DNA of 64,000 bases, from the NCBI RefSeq assembly GCF_000317145.1, contig NC_020053.1, forward strand, positions 208,519 to 272,518, written 5' to 3'. The notes below the pieces were generated by a model. The model did not search any database. It saw only the letters and a list, made by a program, of their open reading frames with translations, and was not told the origin of the DNA. This document shows positions 8,243-17,050 of the stretch, piece after piece. The position numbers and the translations under genes were made by a program. Every line of letters begins with the position of its first letter. Within the stretch, counting starts at the first letter, position 1. Origin of the DNA: Chamaesiphon minutus PCC 6605. Lineage in GTDB: Bacteria; Cyanobacteriota; Cyanobacteriia; Cyanobacteriales; Chamaesiphonaceae.

Positions 8243-9145
8243 CTATTTTGCCAACTCTCCACCAGTAACATCTAAATCCATTCCCGTGATGCTGGTCGCA
8301 TCATTAGAAGCTAGGAACATAACAGCACGAGCAATTTCGTCAACAGACATAATCCGGGGTGTAACAAAGGTTTTAGCGACTTCCTGAGCATTTACCTTTT
8401 GATAGGTAAAGGATTCCTGAAGTTGAGGGGTGTCAACAGCAAGTGGTGAAATTGAGTTAACGCGGATTCCGTACTTCGCATTGGCAAGTGCGACAGCTTT
8501 AGTCATGCCAATGATTCCGTGTTTAGAGGCATTGTAGTGTGCAGTATTGGGAAAGCCAGCGTGACCTGCCACACTTGCCATATTAATAATCGCCCCGCGA
8601 CCCTGCTGGCGCATCTGAGGAATTTGGTACTTCATCGCAAAGAACTCGCCCATGACATTAGTTTGTAAAATGTCGAGAAAATTTTCGGCGGTAATATCTT
8701 GAATTTCAGCAGGGGTCATAAAAATCCCTGCATTGTTGAAGGCGATGTCAATTCGACCGTATTTTTTGACTGCCGCTTCGGTAAATTTTTTAACATCCGT
8801 TTCATTCCGAACATCGGTTCGCATGTAGGTGGCTTCTCCGCCAAAGGCTTTAATTTTTGCCTCCACTTGCCGTCCTAAATTTTCTCTTCGTCCACAAAAG
8901 AAAACCTTGGCTCCTTCTCGCGCAAAGGCGTAAGCTGTCCCTTCACCGATCCCCGAAGTGGCTCCTGTGATTAGAACGACTTTTCCGGCAAATCTGCCAT
9001 TGGTATTGATTTTAGCTTGGGGAGTAGGAGCTTTTTGGGTATTGGCGATCGCTTCTTCAGGTTTGGAAGATAGAATTTGCGGGGCGATCGCCGCAGCCAA
9101 TCCAGTTGCTCCAACGGTAAGCATATGACGACGGGATAATGACAT
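8243..9145 (-). CDS. SDR-family oxidoreductase with Tat-like leader
   Basis: A 300-residue short-chain dehydrogenase. From about residue 50 it has the Rossmann glycine motif LITGATSGIGEG, NNAG, and the catalytic YNASKHG. The first 35 residues (MSLSRRHMLTVGATGLAAA) look like a twin-arginine signal, unusual for a nucleotide-dependent enzyme. A glucose/3-oxoacyl-type reductase subfamily is likely, but the substrate is unknown. It lies 135 bp downstream of the secreted hydrolase gene 9280-10311 on the same strand. Confidence 0.88.
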   Translation of the reverse strand: MSLSRRHMLTVGATGLAAAIAPQILSSKPEEAIANTQKAPTPQAKINTNGRFAGKVVLITGATSGIGEGTAYAFAREGAKVFFCGRRENLGRQVEAKIKAFGGEATYMRTDVRNETDVKKFTEAAVKKYGRIDIAFNNAGIFMTPAEIQDITAENFLDILQTNVMGEFFAMKYQIPQMRQQGRGAIINMASVAGHAGFPNTAHYNASKHGIIGMTKAVALANAKYGIRVNSISPLAVDTPQLQESFTYQKVNAQEVAKTFVTPRIMSVDEIARAVMFLASNDATSITGMDLDVTGGELAK

Positions 9146-9279
9146 ATTGACTCCTTCAAAGTTGAGATGGAAATGTGAGTGAGAATGTGAACGATTAGAG
9201 GGTTGACTTGCGGCAATTGTGAATGAAGTTTAAAGTATTCGTCATAGATTTATCCCCCTATTTTTCTGCTGCAAGTAAA

Positions 9280-10311
9280 TTACAAAGTCTTTTGAAAATG
9301 ACTGGTTAAAGCAGTAACGGCTGCGCTAACTTGAGGCTTGCGATCGTAAAAATCCAAGTGATTGCCCTCTGCCCAGACCAATTGTTTCTGTCCGCCCAAT
9401 TGCTGATAAAACTTACGCGCATTGTCAGGTAATGCCGACCCATTACTATGCACGATTAGAGTTGGCACTTTCACATTCGGCGCGATCTCTAATGAGTTAA
9501 ATCCTTGCCATTCATGCCACGACATCACGGCAAAGCGATTTGTCCATGCAGGAATAACGCCGCGATCTTTGTTGCCGTAATAGCTAACATCTCCACTCAT
9601 TGCCGCATTTTTATCGGTTTGAGCATAGGCAGGAACGTAATCTACTTGTCCCGTGCGATCGTATTTCTCCCGTGCCGCCAAGCCCAGAGCGTTTCGGCGT
9701 GAGATCGTCTCCCGACCAAATACAGTACTTAATGAGTTGTCGTCATGTAGCCAAGCTGCAACTGTGGCAAAGGATTTAAAATTAGGATCATTTGCCACAG
9801 CCTGTGCCATATAGCCCGCGCTAGCACAAATACCCAAACCACCAAGGCGATCGCCATCTACTACTGATAAAGTTTTCAAGAATGATGCTGCATTACGGAT
9901 ATCCTGTACCTTGGCATTAGGGGACTCATACTGACGCGGCGCACCACCACTCTCTCCCCAATAGCGAAAGTCAAATGCAAATGTGGCGAATCCCCGATCT
10001 GCCAGTTTTTGAGCATAAACATTAGGCATTTGTTCTTTTACAGTCGTCCAAGCTCCTGTTACGATTACGGTTGGCAGTTTGTCACCAGTTTTGTAGTTAG
10101 CAGGGAGATAGAGATTGCCAACCAAAGTTTCGCCTTCGCTTTGGAATGTGACCCGATTGATCCCCGGCTGTAGGGTGCTACGATTGCTCAGTACGTTTGA
10201 ATTGGAATTTTGTGGGAATGATGTTTGGGAATAGACGGTATGAGCGGTGAGAGCAGCAGCACTACCGACAACAACGAGTGAAAGTGCCCAGAGGCGAGAT
10301 TGTAATTTCAT
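9280..10311 (-). CDS. Exported alpha/beta hydrolase
   Basis: A 343-residue serine hydrolase with an N-terminal signal peptide (MKLQSRLWALSLVVVGSAAA, cleavage near HTVYSQ). The fold begins RVTFQSEGETLVGNLYLPA, with the nucleophile elbow GLGICASAGYMAQ where Cys-Ala-Ser-Ala replaces the usual GxSxG, then VPTLIVHSNGSALPDN and EGNHLDFYD for the acid and histidine. It resembles dienelactone-hydrolase or S15-peptidase-like proteins. The 77-residue ORF upstream overlaps it by 4 bp. Substrate unknown. Confidence 0.85.
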   Translation of the reverse strand: MKLQSRLWALSLVVVGSAAALTAHTVYSQTSFPQNSNSNVLSNRSTLQPGINRVTFQSEGETLVGNLYLPANYKTGDKLPTVIVTGAWTTVKEQMPNVYAQKLADRGFATFAFDFRYWGESGGAPRQYESPNAKVQDIRNAASFLKTLSVVDGDRLGGLGICASAGYMAQAVANDPNFKSFATVAAWLHDDNSLSTVFGRETISRRNALGLAAREKYDRTGQVDYVPAYAQTDKNAAMSGDVSYYGNKDRGVIPAWTNRFAVMSWHEWQGFNSLEIAPNVKVPTLIVHSNGSALPDNARKFYQQLGGQKQLVWAEGNHLDFYDRKPQVSAAVTALTSHFQKTL

Positions 10312-10541
10312 AATTGGGAGTCCTTAATCAACTGCGATGCTCTTAATGTATCGGTTGAGCTATCGGCAGTGATATTGAATTCTTGCGCGGGTTTATCAAA
10401 ATCTTGCTCAACCTCAACTTTTTGGCTACGTAGATGGGCTGGCTCTACCAGATCTCCCGTGATAGCTCTTGCATATAGTGCCAGGGAAGCAGAAGATTTT
10501 ATTTTCAACACCACATCTAGTGCTGGGCTAGTTTCTATCAC
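10308..10541 (-). CDS. Small hypothetical protein
   Basis: A 77-residue frame with no family that I recognise. It contains ASLALYARAITGDLVEPAHL and QDFDKPAQEFNITADSS. The only support is the ATGA overlap with the secreted hydrolase gene and reasonable amino-acid composition. It may be a remnant of a larger gene rather than a functional protein. Confidence 0.35.
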   Translation of the reverse strand: MIETSPALDVVLKIKSSASLALYARAITGDLVEPAHLRSQKVEVEQDFDKPAQEFNITADSSTDTLRASQLIKDSQL

Positions 10542-10633
10542 AGGAATTATAGGAGAACCAATGGGCTAACCGTTATGCTGCTCAAATAAAGTTAGTGTGT
10601 ACAGTTGAGTCACCGAGTCTGTGAGCGATCGTC

Positions 10634-10718
10634 GCATAACAACGCCCACGCACGCCGATCGCCGAGAGTTGGTTATAATACAGAGGTTGTCTGCGGCGGG
10701 TGATTGGGAACGTTATAC
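10634..10718 (+). repeat. attC-like recombination site (solitary)
   Basis: R'' GCATAAC at 10634-10640 and R' GTTATAC at 10712-10718. The central part GCGGCGGGTGATTGGGAAC is identical to that of the site at 1244-1332. No plausible plus-strand cassette gene lies upstream; a lone GTTATGC at 10572-10578 may be the relic of another site. The rest of 10542-10841 holds no gene. Confidence 0.75.
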
Positions 10719-10841
10719 GGCTCAGTCTACTGGTGAGGGCAATGGGTGGAAAATCATTATGAGTTGTCAGGATCGTCTGGAGATTCATTAGAGATAATGA
10801 AAAACGAAGGAAACTGCAAATGAGTCATGGTGAAATGAGTT

Positions 10842-11609
10842 ATGGTGAAAGACCTATTTAGTGTCGAAAACAAGGTGGTTTGCATTAGTGGTTCAAGCCG
10901 AGGGCTAGGTAAAGCGATCGCTCAAGGCTTTGCCGAACGCGGCGCAAAGGTAATCATTTCATCATGGGATCGCGAAGAACTTGAAAATACTAGGCAGGAG
11001 TTTAATTCTTGCGGTTTAGCTGTTGAATCAGTCGTTTTGGATGTGCAAAACCGGGCTGACTGTCAACGCTTTGTTTCCACTGCCCTTGAGCAACATGGAA
11101 CGCTTGATGTCACGATCTGTAACGCTGGAACTGACATCATTAAACCTGCTGAACAATATGCAGAAAATGAGTGGGACAAAATCCTAGACATTAATCTGCG
11201 TGGCTACTATTTCTGTGCTCAATTCGCGGCGCAACACATGCTAAGTGTTGGTTGTGGCAGCATTATTATGACTTCTTCGATCGCAGGAAGTGCAGGTATT
11301 CCTGGATTGGCTCCATACGCAGCTTCCAAGGGTGGCATCAATCAACTCGTTCGCACAATGGCGGTGGAATGGGCACAGCGAGGAGTGCGCGTCAATGCCG
11401 TGGCTCCTGGCTATATCGAGAACATCATGGCAGATGTTCGGTTCGATGCAGAAGATCCCTATCAGCAGCGCGTCGTAACGTTTACACCAATGGGACGACG
11501 TGGAACCGTTGATGAATTTTTGGGTGCTTATTTGTTTTTGGCGAGTGATGCCTCTTCTTACGTCACAGGTGAGATCCTATACGTAGATGGTGGTTATCAT
11601 GCTGCGTAG
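10842..11609 (+). CDS. SDR-family oxidoreductase
   Basis: A classical 255-residue short-chain dehydrogenase. The NAD(P)-binding motif is CISGSSRGLGKAIA, then ICNAGTD, the catalytic Ser in IIMTSSIAGSAG, YAASKGG, and the C-terminal SYVTGEILYVDGGYHA. It starts at the ATG at 10842; an ATG 15 bp upstream is followed at once by a stop. It is probably co-transcribed with the nucleosidase-like gene 22 bp downstream. Substrate unknown; related enzymes reduce sugars or 3-oxoacyl compounds. Confidence 0.9.
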   Translation: MVKDLFSVENKVVCISGSSRGLGKAIAQGFAERGAKVIISSWDREELENTRQEFNSCGLAVESVVLDVQNRADCQRFVSTALEQHGTLDVTICNAGTDIIKPAEQYAENEWDKILDINLRGYYFCAQFAAQHMLSVGCGSIIMTSSIAGSAGIPGLAPYAASKGGINQLVRTMAVEWAQRGVRVNAVAPGYIENIMADVRFDAEDPYQQRVVTFTPMGRRGTVDEFLGAYLFLASDASSYVTGEILYVDGGYHAA

Positions 11610-11631
11610 TACCTTAATGGAATAACTTGAT

Positions 11632-12327
11632 ATGATCGAGACTGCTATCCTCACCCCACTTGAAGAAGAGTTATTTGCGCTTGTGAACGCATTGGAACAG
11701 TTTGGATTCAAAAAGCACAAATCTCTTTTGGGTAGCTTAGAGATTTTTGAGTTTCATGAACTGAACTTACTGCTGGCATTGGGTGGACACGGTAAGACAC
11801 AGTTTGGCGTACAGTCACAATACTTACTTTGTCAATTACCCCAAGTCGAATTGCTGATTTGTGCAGGAGCAGCCGGAGCATTATCAAACGAGTTAGAGAT
11901 TGGAGATATTGTTGCAGCGACTGCAACCGTTGAGCATGATTACAATCTCAAATTTGTGAACCGTCCATTGCCTCGATTTACTGGTACTCCTCAAGTCATT
12001 GACACGCTAAAGCAGCTCCCGCGAACAGAGTGGGACTTCCGGTTGCATTTTGGCTTAATTGCGAGCGGAGATGAAGACGTTGTTACGGTTGAGCGAGGGC
12101 AAGAACTAGCCTATCTCACGGGTTGTGTTGCAGTCGCTTGGGAAGGAGTTGGAGGTGCAAGATCGAGCCAATTTGCTCAGAAGCAATACGTTGAGCTACG
12201 GGGTATCACAGATACAGCAAATCACTGTGCTGCTGCCGATTTTGAAGTGAACTTAGCGAGTGCAATGTTCAATCTTGCTAAACTTATCGTGCGATGGCAA
12301 GCAGCGAAAGATTATTGCGCCGTATAA
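11632..12327 (+). CDS. Nucleoside phosphorylase/nucleosidase superfamily protein
   Basis: A 231-residue protein related to MTA/SAH nucleosidases and purine phosphorylases. Visible features are IETAILTPLEEEL, the glycine turn LLALGGHGKTQFG, LLICAGAAGALSNELEIGDIV, and the late VAVAWEGVGGARSSQF and YVELRGITDTAN, which hold the purine and ribose pocket (Glu and Asp). It should cleave an N-glycosidic bond of a purine nucleoside. It lies downstream of an SDR gene, with a strong hairpin after its stop. The exact substrate is not clear. Confidence 0.85.
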   Translation: MIETAILTPLEEELFALVNALEQFGFKKHKSLLGSLEIFEFHELNLLLALGGHGKTQFGVQSQYLLCQLPQVELLICAGAAGALSNELEIGDIVAATATVEHDYNLKFVNRPLPRFTGTPQVIDTLKQLPRTEWDFRLHFGLIASGDEDVVTVERGQELAYLTGCVAVAWEGVGGARSSQFAQKQYVELRGITDTANHCAAADFEVNLASAMFNLAKLIVRWQAAKDYCAV

Positions 12328-12330
12328 TCG

Positions 12331-12361
12331 GGTAACTGGGAGGTTTTCCCTCCCAGTTACC
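12331..12361 (+). terminator. Perfect hairpin after the nucleosidase gene
   Basis: GGTAACTGGGAGG pairs perfectly with CCTCCCAGTTACC (13-bp stem, 5-nt loop) three bases after the stop codon. A T-run is lacking, so it may terminate weakly or protect the 3' end of the mRNA. The remainder to 12617 is AT-rich and appears empty. Confidence 0.6.
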
Positions 12362-12617
12362 CAGTTCGCGTCTGATTTAGCAATTCAAGTTCGACAGCAG
12401 TGAGTTCGATCGAAGTAGCCGCAGTACTTTTTTAACCAAAAGATTCGAGCGAGCAGTATTCAAATAATTCTAAGTTGGTTAAAATTTCTAAATATTAATT
12501 GTATATTAAAATTTCCATTTATTTAAATAAGTTTTTGCTGATAAATTCTATCTAATAGAACAAAGATTACGTTACAATAGAAAGCTAAGAGATACTGTCA
12601 CCATTCATTCAAATGCA

Positions 12618-13151
12618 ATGCGATCGACCATCGCTAGACCACTCGCTGAATTCCTCATGCAGCAAAATATCGAGGCTTCTCCGGCATGGGAATTTATCAA
12701 TGGCACTGCCCGCCAGAAAACCATGCCCACCCTCTACCATTCTCGTCTTCAGCGAAACTTAGTCAATTGGATTAATCAAAATACCGATCTCTACGAGGCG
12801 ATCCAGGAGCTGCGCTGCATCATTTCGCCGATTTCGCCCGTTCCCGATCTTGCGGTAATCGCGATCGATCGTCTTCCTCAAACTGATGGCCCGTTTGAAG
12901 GTGCGCCCGATTGGGTAATTGAAATTAGATCCCCCGACCAAAGTATCCTGGATCTACAAAATAAAATTCTCCACTGTTTGACCAATGGTACTCAATTGGC
13001 GTGGCTTATCGATATTCAGAGAGAGCAAATTTGGGTGTGGCAGGCGGATGAATTGCCGATCGTCTACGCTGGTACCGACATTTTGCCAGGATTAGCTGGA
13101 CTTCCCAATATTAATGTTGCAGCAGTCATCGCCATGACTCTGCAACGATAA
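12618..13151 (+). CDS. Uma2-family (DUF820) putative endonuclease
   Basis: A 177-residue protein of the Uma2 family, greatly expanded in cyanobacteria and related to PD-(D/E)XK nucleases. The core is visible: PVPDLAVI (Asp), WVIEIRSPDQS (Glu), and the QNKILHCLTNGTQLAWLID helix with Lys. The N-terminal pattern NGTARQKTMPTLYHSRLQRNL matches the short Uma2 type. Biological role unknown; many are thought to be mobile-element associated. Confidence 0.85.
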   Translation: MRSTIARPLAEFLMQQNIEASPAWEFINGTARQKTMPTLYHSRLQRNLVNWINQNTDLYEAIQELRCIISPISPVPDLAVIAIDRLPQTDGPFEGAPDWVIEIRSPDQSILDLQNKILHCLTNGTQLAWLIDIQREQIWVWQADELPIVYAGTDILPGLAGLPNINVAAVIAMTLQR

Positions 13152-13172
13152 TATCCTCGATAACATCATTTC

Positions 13173-13742
13173 ATGCTTCCTCAATCTACGCTAGAAACGA
13201 CCAGATCGATCCTGCGCCCCTTATCCCTTGCAGATGTGCCGTCAATCCAACGTGTGGCGAGTCGTCGTGAAGTTGCCGATACGATGATTTCGATCCCCCA
13301 CCCATATCCTAATGGTGAGGCGGCGCAATATCTCCGAAGACAAATTGCCGAATTTGAGGCAGGGCATTCAGTTTCATTTGCAATCGAGCGCAAATCCGAT
13401 CGAGCATTTTGCGGAGTTATCGAGATTCGAGATATTGAGACAGAGCATTCTCAAGCTGAATTGAGTTTTTGGTTAGCAGTTGAGATGTGGGGACAAGGAT
13501 ATATGAGCGAGGCATTAAAGCCGATACTTCGCTTTGGATTTGAAGATTTAGATCTCAATAGACTCTATGCTTATCACATGAATAGAAATCCAGGATCGGG
13601 CAAAGTATTGCAGACAAATGGGTTTTTACCAGAAGGGCTGCTGCGTCAGCGAGTCCGAAAATGGGGAGTGTTTGAGGATGTAAAGTTATGGGCAATTTTG
13701 CGAAGAGATTGGCAGAGCGAAATGGCATCACAACCTAGCTAG
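13173..13742 (+). CDS. RimJ/RimL-type GNAT acetyltransferase
   Basis: A 189-residue acetyltransferase of the RimJ/RimL type that acetylates protein N-termini or small amines. It opens TTRSILRPLSLADVPSIQRVA and contains VEMWGQGYMSEALKPILRFGFEDL, NPGSGKVLQTNGFLPEG and the end VKLWAILRRDW. Its stop lies within a possible degenerate attC site (13728-13813), so it may have arrived as a cassette. Confidence 0.88.
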   Translation: MLPQSTLETTRSILRPLSLADVPSIQRVASRREVADTMISIPHPYPNGEAAQYLRRQIAEFEAGHSVSFAIERKSDRAFCGVIEIRDIETEHSQAELSFWLAVEMWGQGYMSEALKPILRFGFEDLDLNRLYAYHMNRNPGSGKVLQTNGFLPEGLLRQRVRKWGVFEDVKLWAILRRDWQSEMASQPS

Positions 13743-13813
13743 AGTTGACTGTTGCAGTCGATCTCGGTGGTGGAGCAGAGGTTGCTCAGAGCCGCTCAAC
13801 CGAAACGTTAAGC
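13728..13813 (+). repeat. Candidate degenerate attC-like site
   Basis: TCACAAC at 13728-13734 and GTTAAGC at 13807-13813 are 86 bp apart, and GTTGAC pairs with GCTCAAC as a possible inner arm. The spacing fits and the preceding gene stops inside it, but its sequence departs from the other sites, so the call is weak. Confidence 0.35.
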
Positions 13814-13940
13814 GACTCAGACTATCGATCGGTGCCAGTATTTAAAGATTGCCTGTCAAATATTAATAGACTTGTTGCTTGCTAAGATCGCAGGAATTAG
13901 AGCAGATGTGTAAACCTCAGAATTAGTGGAAAGCACTGGG

Positions 13941-14723
13941 ATGAAGATTATCGACAGTCAAAACAGTGATGTTGCCATCTTAGGTAATATCGTAATTCGC
14001 CGCCCTCGCCATGCTGAAGCGATCGCAGGAGTTTGTCGAGAAGCTACAGTTTTGCCGCTCCTTCGAGATCGGCTCATTCTGCCAGTTCCCCACATGCAAT
14101 TAGTAGAGGTTGGAGACGAAATCATTACACTTCATCAACAACTTCCTGGCGAACCGCTCTGTTCGGTGCAAAATCTTAACGACTCGATCGAAGAGCGTCT
14201 AGCAACTCAGCTTGGTAGTTTCTTGAAGTCTTTACATGAGATCGAGCCAGTTGTCTTGAGTAATATCGATCTGCCTCAGATCGATCGCCGATGGTGGACA
14301 AATTTGCTTAATAAAGCAGAGCGATTTGTTTTTCCCAAGGTGGCTTCGACAACTGCCGAGCTGTTGCGTTCTCAAATTCAATCTCATATCGAGCAACTGC
14401 CAAGCCTACCTTGTGTGCTGAGACACGGTGACTTTGGTTCGAGTAATATTTTATGGGACGGCGAGAAGAATATCACTGGGATCGTAGACTTTGGTTCATT
14501 AGGATGGGGCGATCCTGGTTGGGACATAGCAGGACTTTTCGTTAGTTATGGTAGTTCGTTTGTCGAGCGGCTGACATCAACGTACCCAGCGATTGACTCA
14601 TTGCTGGAGCGATTGCCTTTTTATGAATCGAAATTCGCTTTGATGGAAGCAATTTTCGGTGCCGAACATTCGGATCGGGAAGCTCTCAATTCTGGATTAG
14701 ATATGCTTAAGCAGATCGTCTAA
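13941..14723 (+). CDS. APH-type phosphotransferase
   Basis: A 260-residue kinase-fold phosphotransferase (aminoglycoside/choline/homoserine kinase family). Brenner's motif is CVLRHGDFGSSNILWDG, with catalytic Asp and the magnesium-binding Asn, followed by the metal Asp in ITGIVDFGSLGWGDPGWDIAG. I used ATG 13941 rather than the GTG at 13926. It may phosphorylate an antibiotic or a small alcohol; sequence alone does not decide. It sits next to a GNAT gene in an area rich in cassette sites. Confidence 0.85.
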   Translation: MKIIDSQNSDVAILGNIVIRRPRHAEAIAGVCREATVLPLLRDRLILPVPHMQLVEVGDEIITLHQQLPGEPLCSVQNLNDSIEERLATQLGSFLKSLHEIEPVVLSNIDLPQIDRRWWTNLLNKAERFVFPKVASTTAELLRSQIQSHIEQLPSLPCVLRHGDFGSSNILWDGEKNITGIVDFGSLGWGDPGWDIAGLFVSYGSSFVERLTSTYPAIDSLLERLPFYESKFALMEAIFGAEHSDREALNSGLDMLKQIV

Positions 14724-14750
14724 CATGTTTCAAGCAGCCGCAGTTGAACT

Positions 14751-15284
14751 CTAGAGTTCGGCAGAGTGCCCGCTGCCTGGAAATTCATCGGCATGAGCAA
14801 GATCGTATTCAGCCGAGCGCGCTCTGCGTTGACTCATTTTCTTGGCATACCGATCGTATGCAATACAGATCCACACCAATGTCATAAAGAAAATGTTTTT
14901 ATTAAAGCTTTCCGCCGCATTGGGAAATAGAGTTCCCGCAGGGACGACACCAAAGGCGAGAATAATACTAAAAGTCAAGAGGATCAGTAGCAATCCCGTC
15001 CACTCGATCCAGAAATTAAACGCGAATAAGGCTCCTAACACAATTTCTGCCAATGGCAACAACCAGCCATAAGGCACAGCGATAAGATCGGGCAATGGGC
15101 CAACTCCCTGCCAGCCAGCGGGGAATGGCCCCCACAATTGGAGTTTTTGGGTCAGTACGGTTTGATAGAAGCCATTTTTAATGCTGAAGTTGAGATAGTT
15201 GGAAATACCAGAGACAAAGAAAAATAGTCCGAGTACGACGCGATTGACAGTGACAGCGGTATGGAGATTGTAGATAGTTTTCAT
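14751..15284 (-). CDS. DoxX-like integral membrane protein
   Basis: A 177-residue membrane protein with four hydrophobic helices: VNRVVLGLFFFVSGISNYLNF, YGWLLPLAEIVLGALFAF, TGLLLILLTFSIILAFG and NIFFMTLVWICIAYDRY. It resembles the DoxX/DUF417-like group that acts with quinone-linked oxidoreductases. It lies 46 bp downstream of the NDH-2 gene on the same strand, so an operon feeding the quinone pool is plausible. Function not established. Confidence 0.75.
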   Translation of the reverse strand: MKTIYNLHTAVTVNRVVLGLFFFVSGISNYLNFSIKNGFYQTVLTQKLQLWGPFPAGWQGVGPLPDLIAVPYGWLLPLAEIVLGALFAFNFWIEWTGLLLILLTFSIILAFGVVPAGTLFPNAAESFNKNIFFMTLVWICIAYDRYAKKMSQRRARSAEYDLAHADEFPGSGHSAEL

Positions 15285-15330
15285 AGCAAGATTCTCGTGT
15301 AGGAATTTTGGATTTTGGATTAAAATCGCC

Positions 15331-16752
15331 TTATTTTTTAGGTGCCATTCGATCGAGTAAAGTTGGCATCCCTGTCGAATTCATCTGTTGTTGAAACTGT
15401 GTTGGTTGGGCGGCACGCCAGATCAGCGGCGTGGCGATGAGGACTCCGGCGGCGATCGTCGCCATACCTGAGAGCCAAGGCGTGCGACCCAATCTTTGGG
15501 AGTGAAAAGGTTGATGCTGTTGAAAAATTTCGTCAGTCAGCCAATCGGCAGTAACTTTGACATTGCGCCAGATGGTGGGTAGTAATTCGAGATAGGTAGC
15601 CGTGCGAATTAAATGTCCTGGCTGACCTTTGATGGGGAATTTATCGAACAAGTTGGCAACGCCTTCATTTAGCCCCAATTTCATTAAAGTGCCCCGCAGA
15701 TGTACCATAGCTGGTGCTAGGGGTTTGCCCTCCTCGATCGCTTGTAAATTGTGGGCGATCGCTTTACCTTGTTGATAAGCAACTTGAGCGGTAGGCGGTT
15801 GCGGGTCGTCACGATTAGTAGCGCAGTCTCCAGCAGCAAACACCTCTGGAAAATCGGGCAATTGCAACGTCGGGGTGACGAGTAATCTGCCCCGTCGATC
15901 GCGATATTCCGGCTTACTAATGGGTAATTCCATCAATAACGGATGAGGTGAGGTTCCGGCTGTCCAGGCAATCGTGCCAGCTTTGATGGAGTAGGTACGC
16001 TCGCCCCGTTTGAACTCCACCGCATCGGGGTGAATGGCGGCAACTGCGGCATCGAATAGTAATTGTACGCCCCGCTGCTTGAGCGCACGGTAGGCATTAG
16101 AGCGCAATTTGCTATTGATATCGCCTTTGAGCAGTTCGCCGCTGCGATTGATGAGTATTACCCGCACTTCATCGACATCGCCACCGAGATCTTCGTACCA
16201 CAGGGGCAATAAATCGCCCAGAGTGCAGGCTAATTCGATCCCCGCAGGCCCTGCTCCAATAACGGCTACCGTCAGTAACGGACAACGTTCCTTGGGGTTT
16301 GGAGTCATTACGGCTCGTCGCAATTGCGCTTGTAACCTGTCGCGTAAAGCGATCGCCTCTGCACCAGATGTCAGCGGCAGTGCATACTCCGCCGCGCCAG
16401 GGGTCTCCAAGTAAGTCACCTTACTACCCAATGCCAGCACCAAGCGATCGTAAGCATAATCTCGTCCAGAAGCCAATACAACCTGCTGGCGGTGCAGATC
16501 GATCGATTTTACAGTGTCTTGGACGAACGTAACACTCGATTCGGCAAGCAAGTCGGTATAGCGCGGATGAACTTGGCGAGGGTGCAGTTCGCCGCTGAGT
16601 AGTTCGTAGAGGAGTGGTTTAAAACTAAACCGATCTTCTCGATCGACTAACACGATCGGTTGTTGGTAGTTTTGACGGCTCAGATGCAGAGCCGTAAATA
16701 GCCCGACAAAACCACCTCCCAAGATCAGAGTTGGATTGGATTTCTGGTTCAT
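15331..16752 (-). CDS. ndh: Type II NADH dehydrogenase (NDH-2-like)
   Basis: A 473-residue FAD flavoprotein that passes electrons from NAD(P)H to quinone without proton pumping. FAD-binding LILGGGFVGLFTALHL is at the N-terminus; the NADH-binding site is AVIGAGPAGIELAC near residue 165; VFAAGDCAT closes the FAD site. A hydrophobic stretch near residue 435 (WLSGMATIAAGVLIATPLIW) may anchor it to the membrane. Its upstream region carries the 11-bp-period CTCAG repeats (16874-16900), suggesting response-regulator control. Confidence 0.9.
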   Translation of the reverse strand: MNQKSNPTLILGGGFVGLFTALHLSRQNYQQPIVLVDREDRFSFKPLLYELLSGELHPRQVHPRYTDLLAESSVTFVQDTVKSIDLHRQQVVLASGRDYAYDRLVLALGSKVTYLETPGAAEYALPLTSGAEAIALRDRLQAQLRRAVMTPNPKERCPLLTVAVIGAGPAGIELACTLGDLLPLWYEDLGGDVDEVRVILINRSGELLKGDINSKLRSNAYRALKQRGVQLLFDAAVAAIHPDAVEFKRGERTYSIKAGTIAWTAGTSPHPLLMELPISKPEYRDRRGRLLVTPTLQLPDFPEVFAAGDCATNRDDPQPPTAQVAYQQGKAIAHNLQAIEEGKPLAPAMVHLRGTLMKLGLNEGVANLFDKFPIKGQPGHLIRTATYLELLPTIWRNVKVTADWLTDEIFQQHQPFHSQRLGRTPWLSGMATIAAGVLIATPLIWRAAQPTQFQQQMNSTGMPTLLDRMAPKK

Positions 16753-16871
16753 AGTTGGAGCAGAGGTACAATACCATTTGAATCTGCTGTTAGTATGACT
16801 TGAGAATCCAGGCGGTGAATGATGAGGAGCTAAACATTAGCTGAGAAATTCGAGAGATTATACTTATAATA

Positions 16872-16901
16872 TATTCAGCAATTTCTCAGGAAAAACTCAG
16901 G
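16872..16901 (+). promoter_or_regulatory. Three direct repeats, CTCAG with 11-bp period
   Basis: TTCAG, CTCAG and CTCAG have their CAG cores at 16876, 16887 and 16898, exactly 11 bp apart. The phased pattern is what OmpR/PhoB-type regulators bind. It is about 120 bp upstream of the NDH-2 start, and CTCAGGAAAAACTCAGG recurs with one change at 29136-29153 on the minus strand. The rest of 16753-17050 is AT-rich with no gene. Confidence 0.6.
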
Positions 16902-17050
16902 TTGTGAGTTTGTAATTAGTAACGATCTAAATATTTTGAGAAATTAAATAATCTGAACATAAGATTTGCAGCTATTTCTCGAATAAAACATCATCCGATC
17001 GATAAGTAGCGATCGATCGCTGTTTTGAGAGGCTGCTACTTTTCAACCAA

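Noticed and set aside
10572-10578. Lone GTTATGC as an attC core or attI remnant
   Set aside because: No matching R'' box or complementary arm about 60-110 bp upstream; mentioned only as a possible relic.
10582-10788. 68-residue minus-strand frame
   Set aside because: It is the antisense of the attC site at 10634-10718; no ribosome-binding site or family.
14718-14749. GTCTAAC and GTTGAAC after the APH gene as a possible attC
   Set aside because: Only 32 bp apart, and no pairing inner arms; too short for an attC site.
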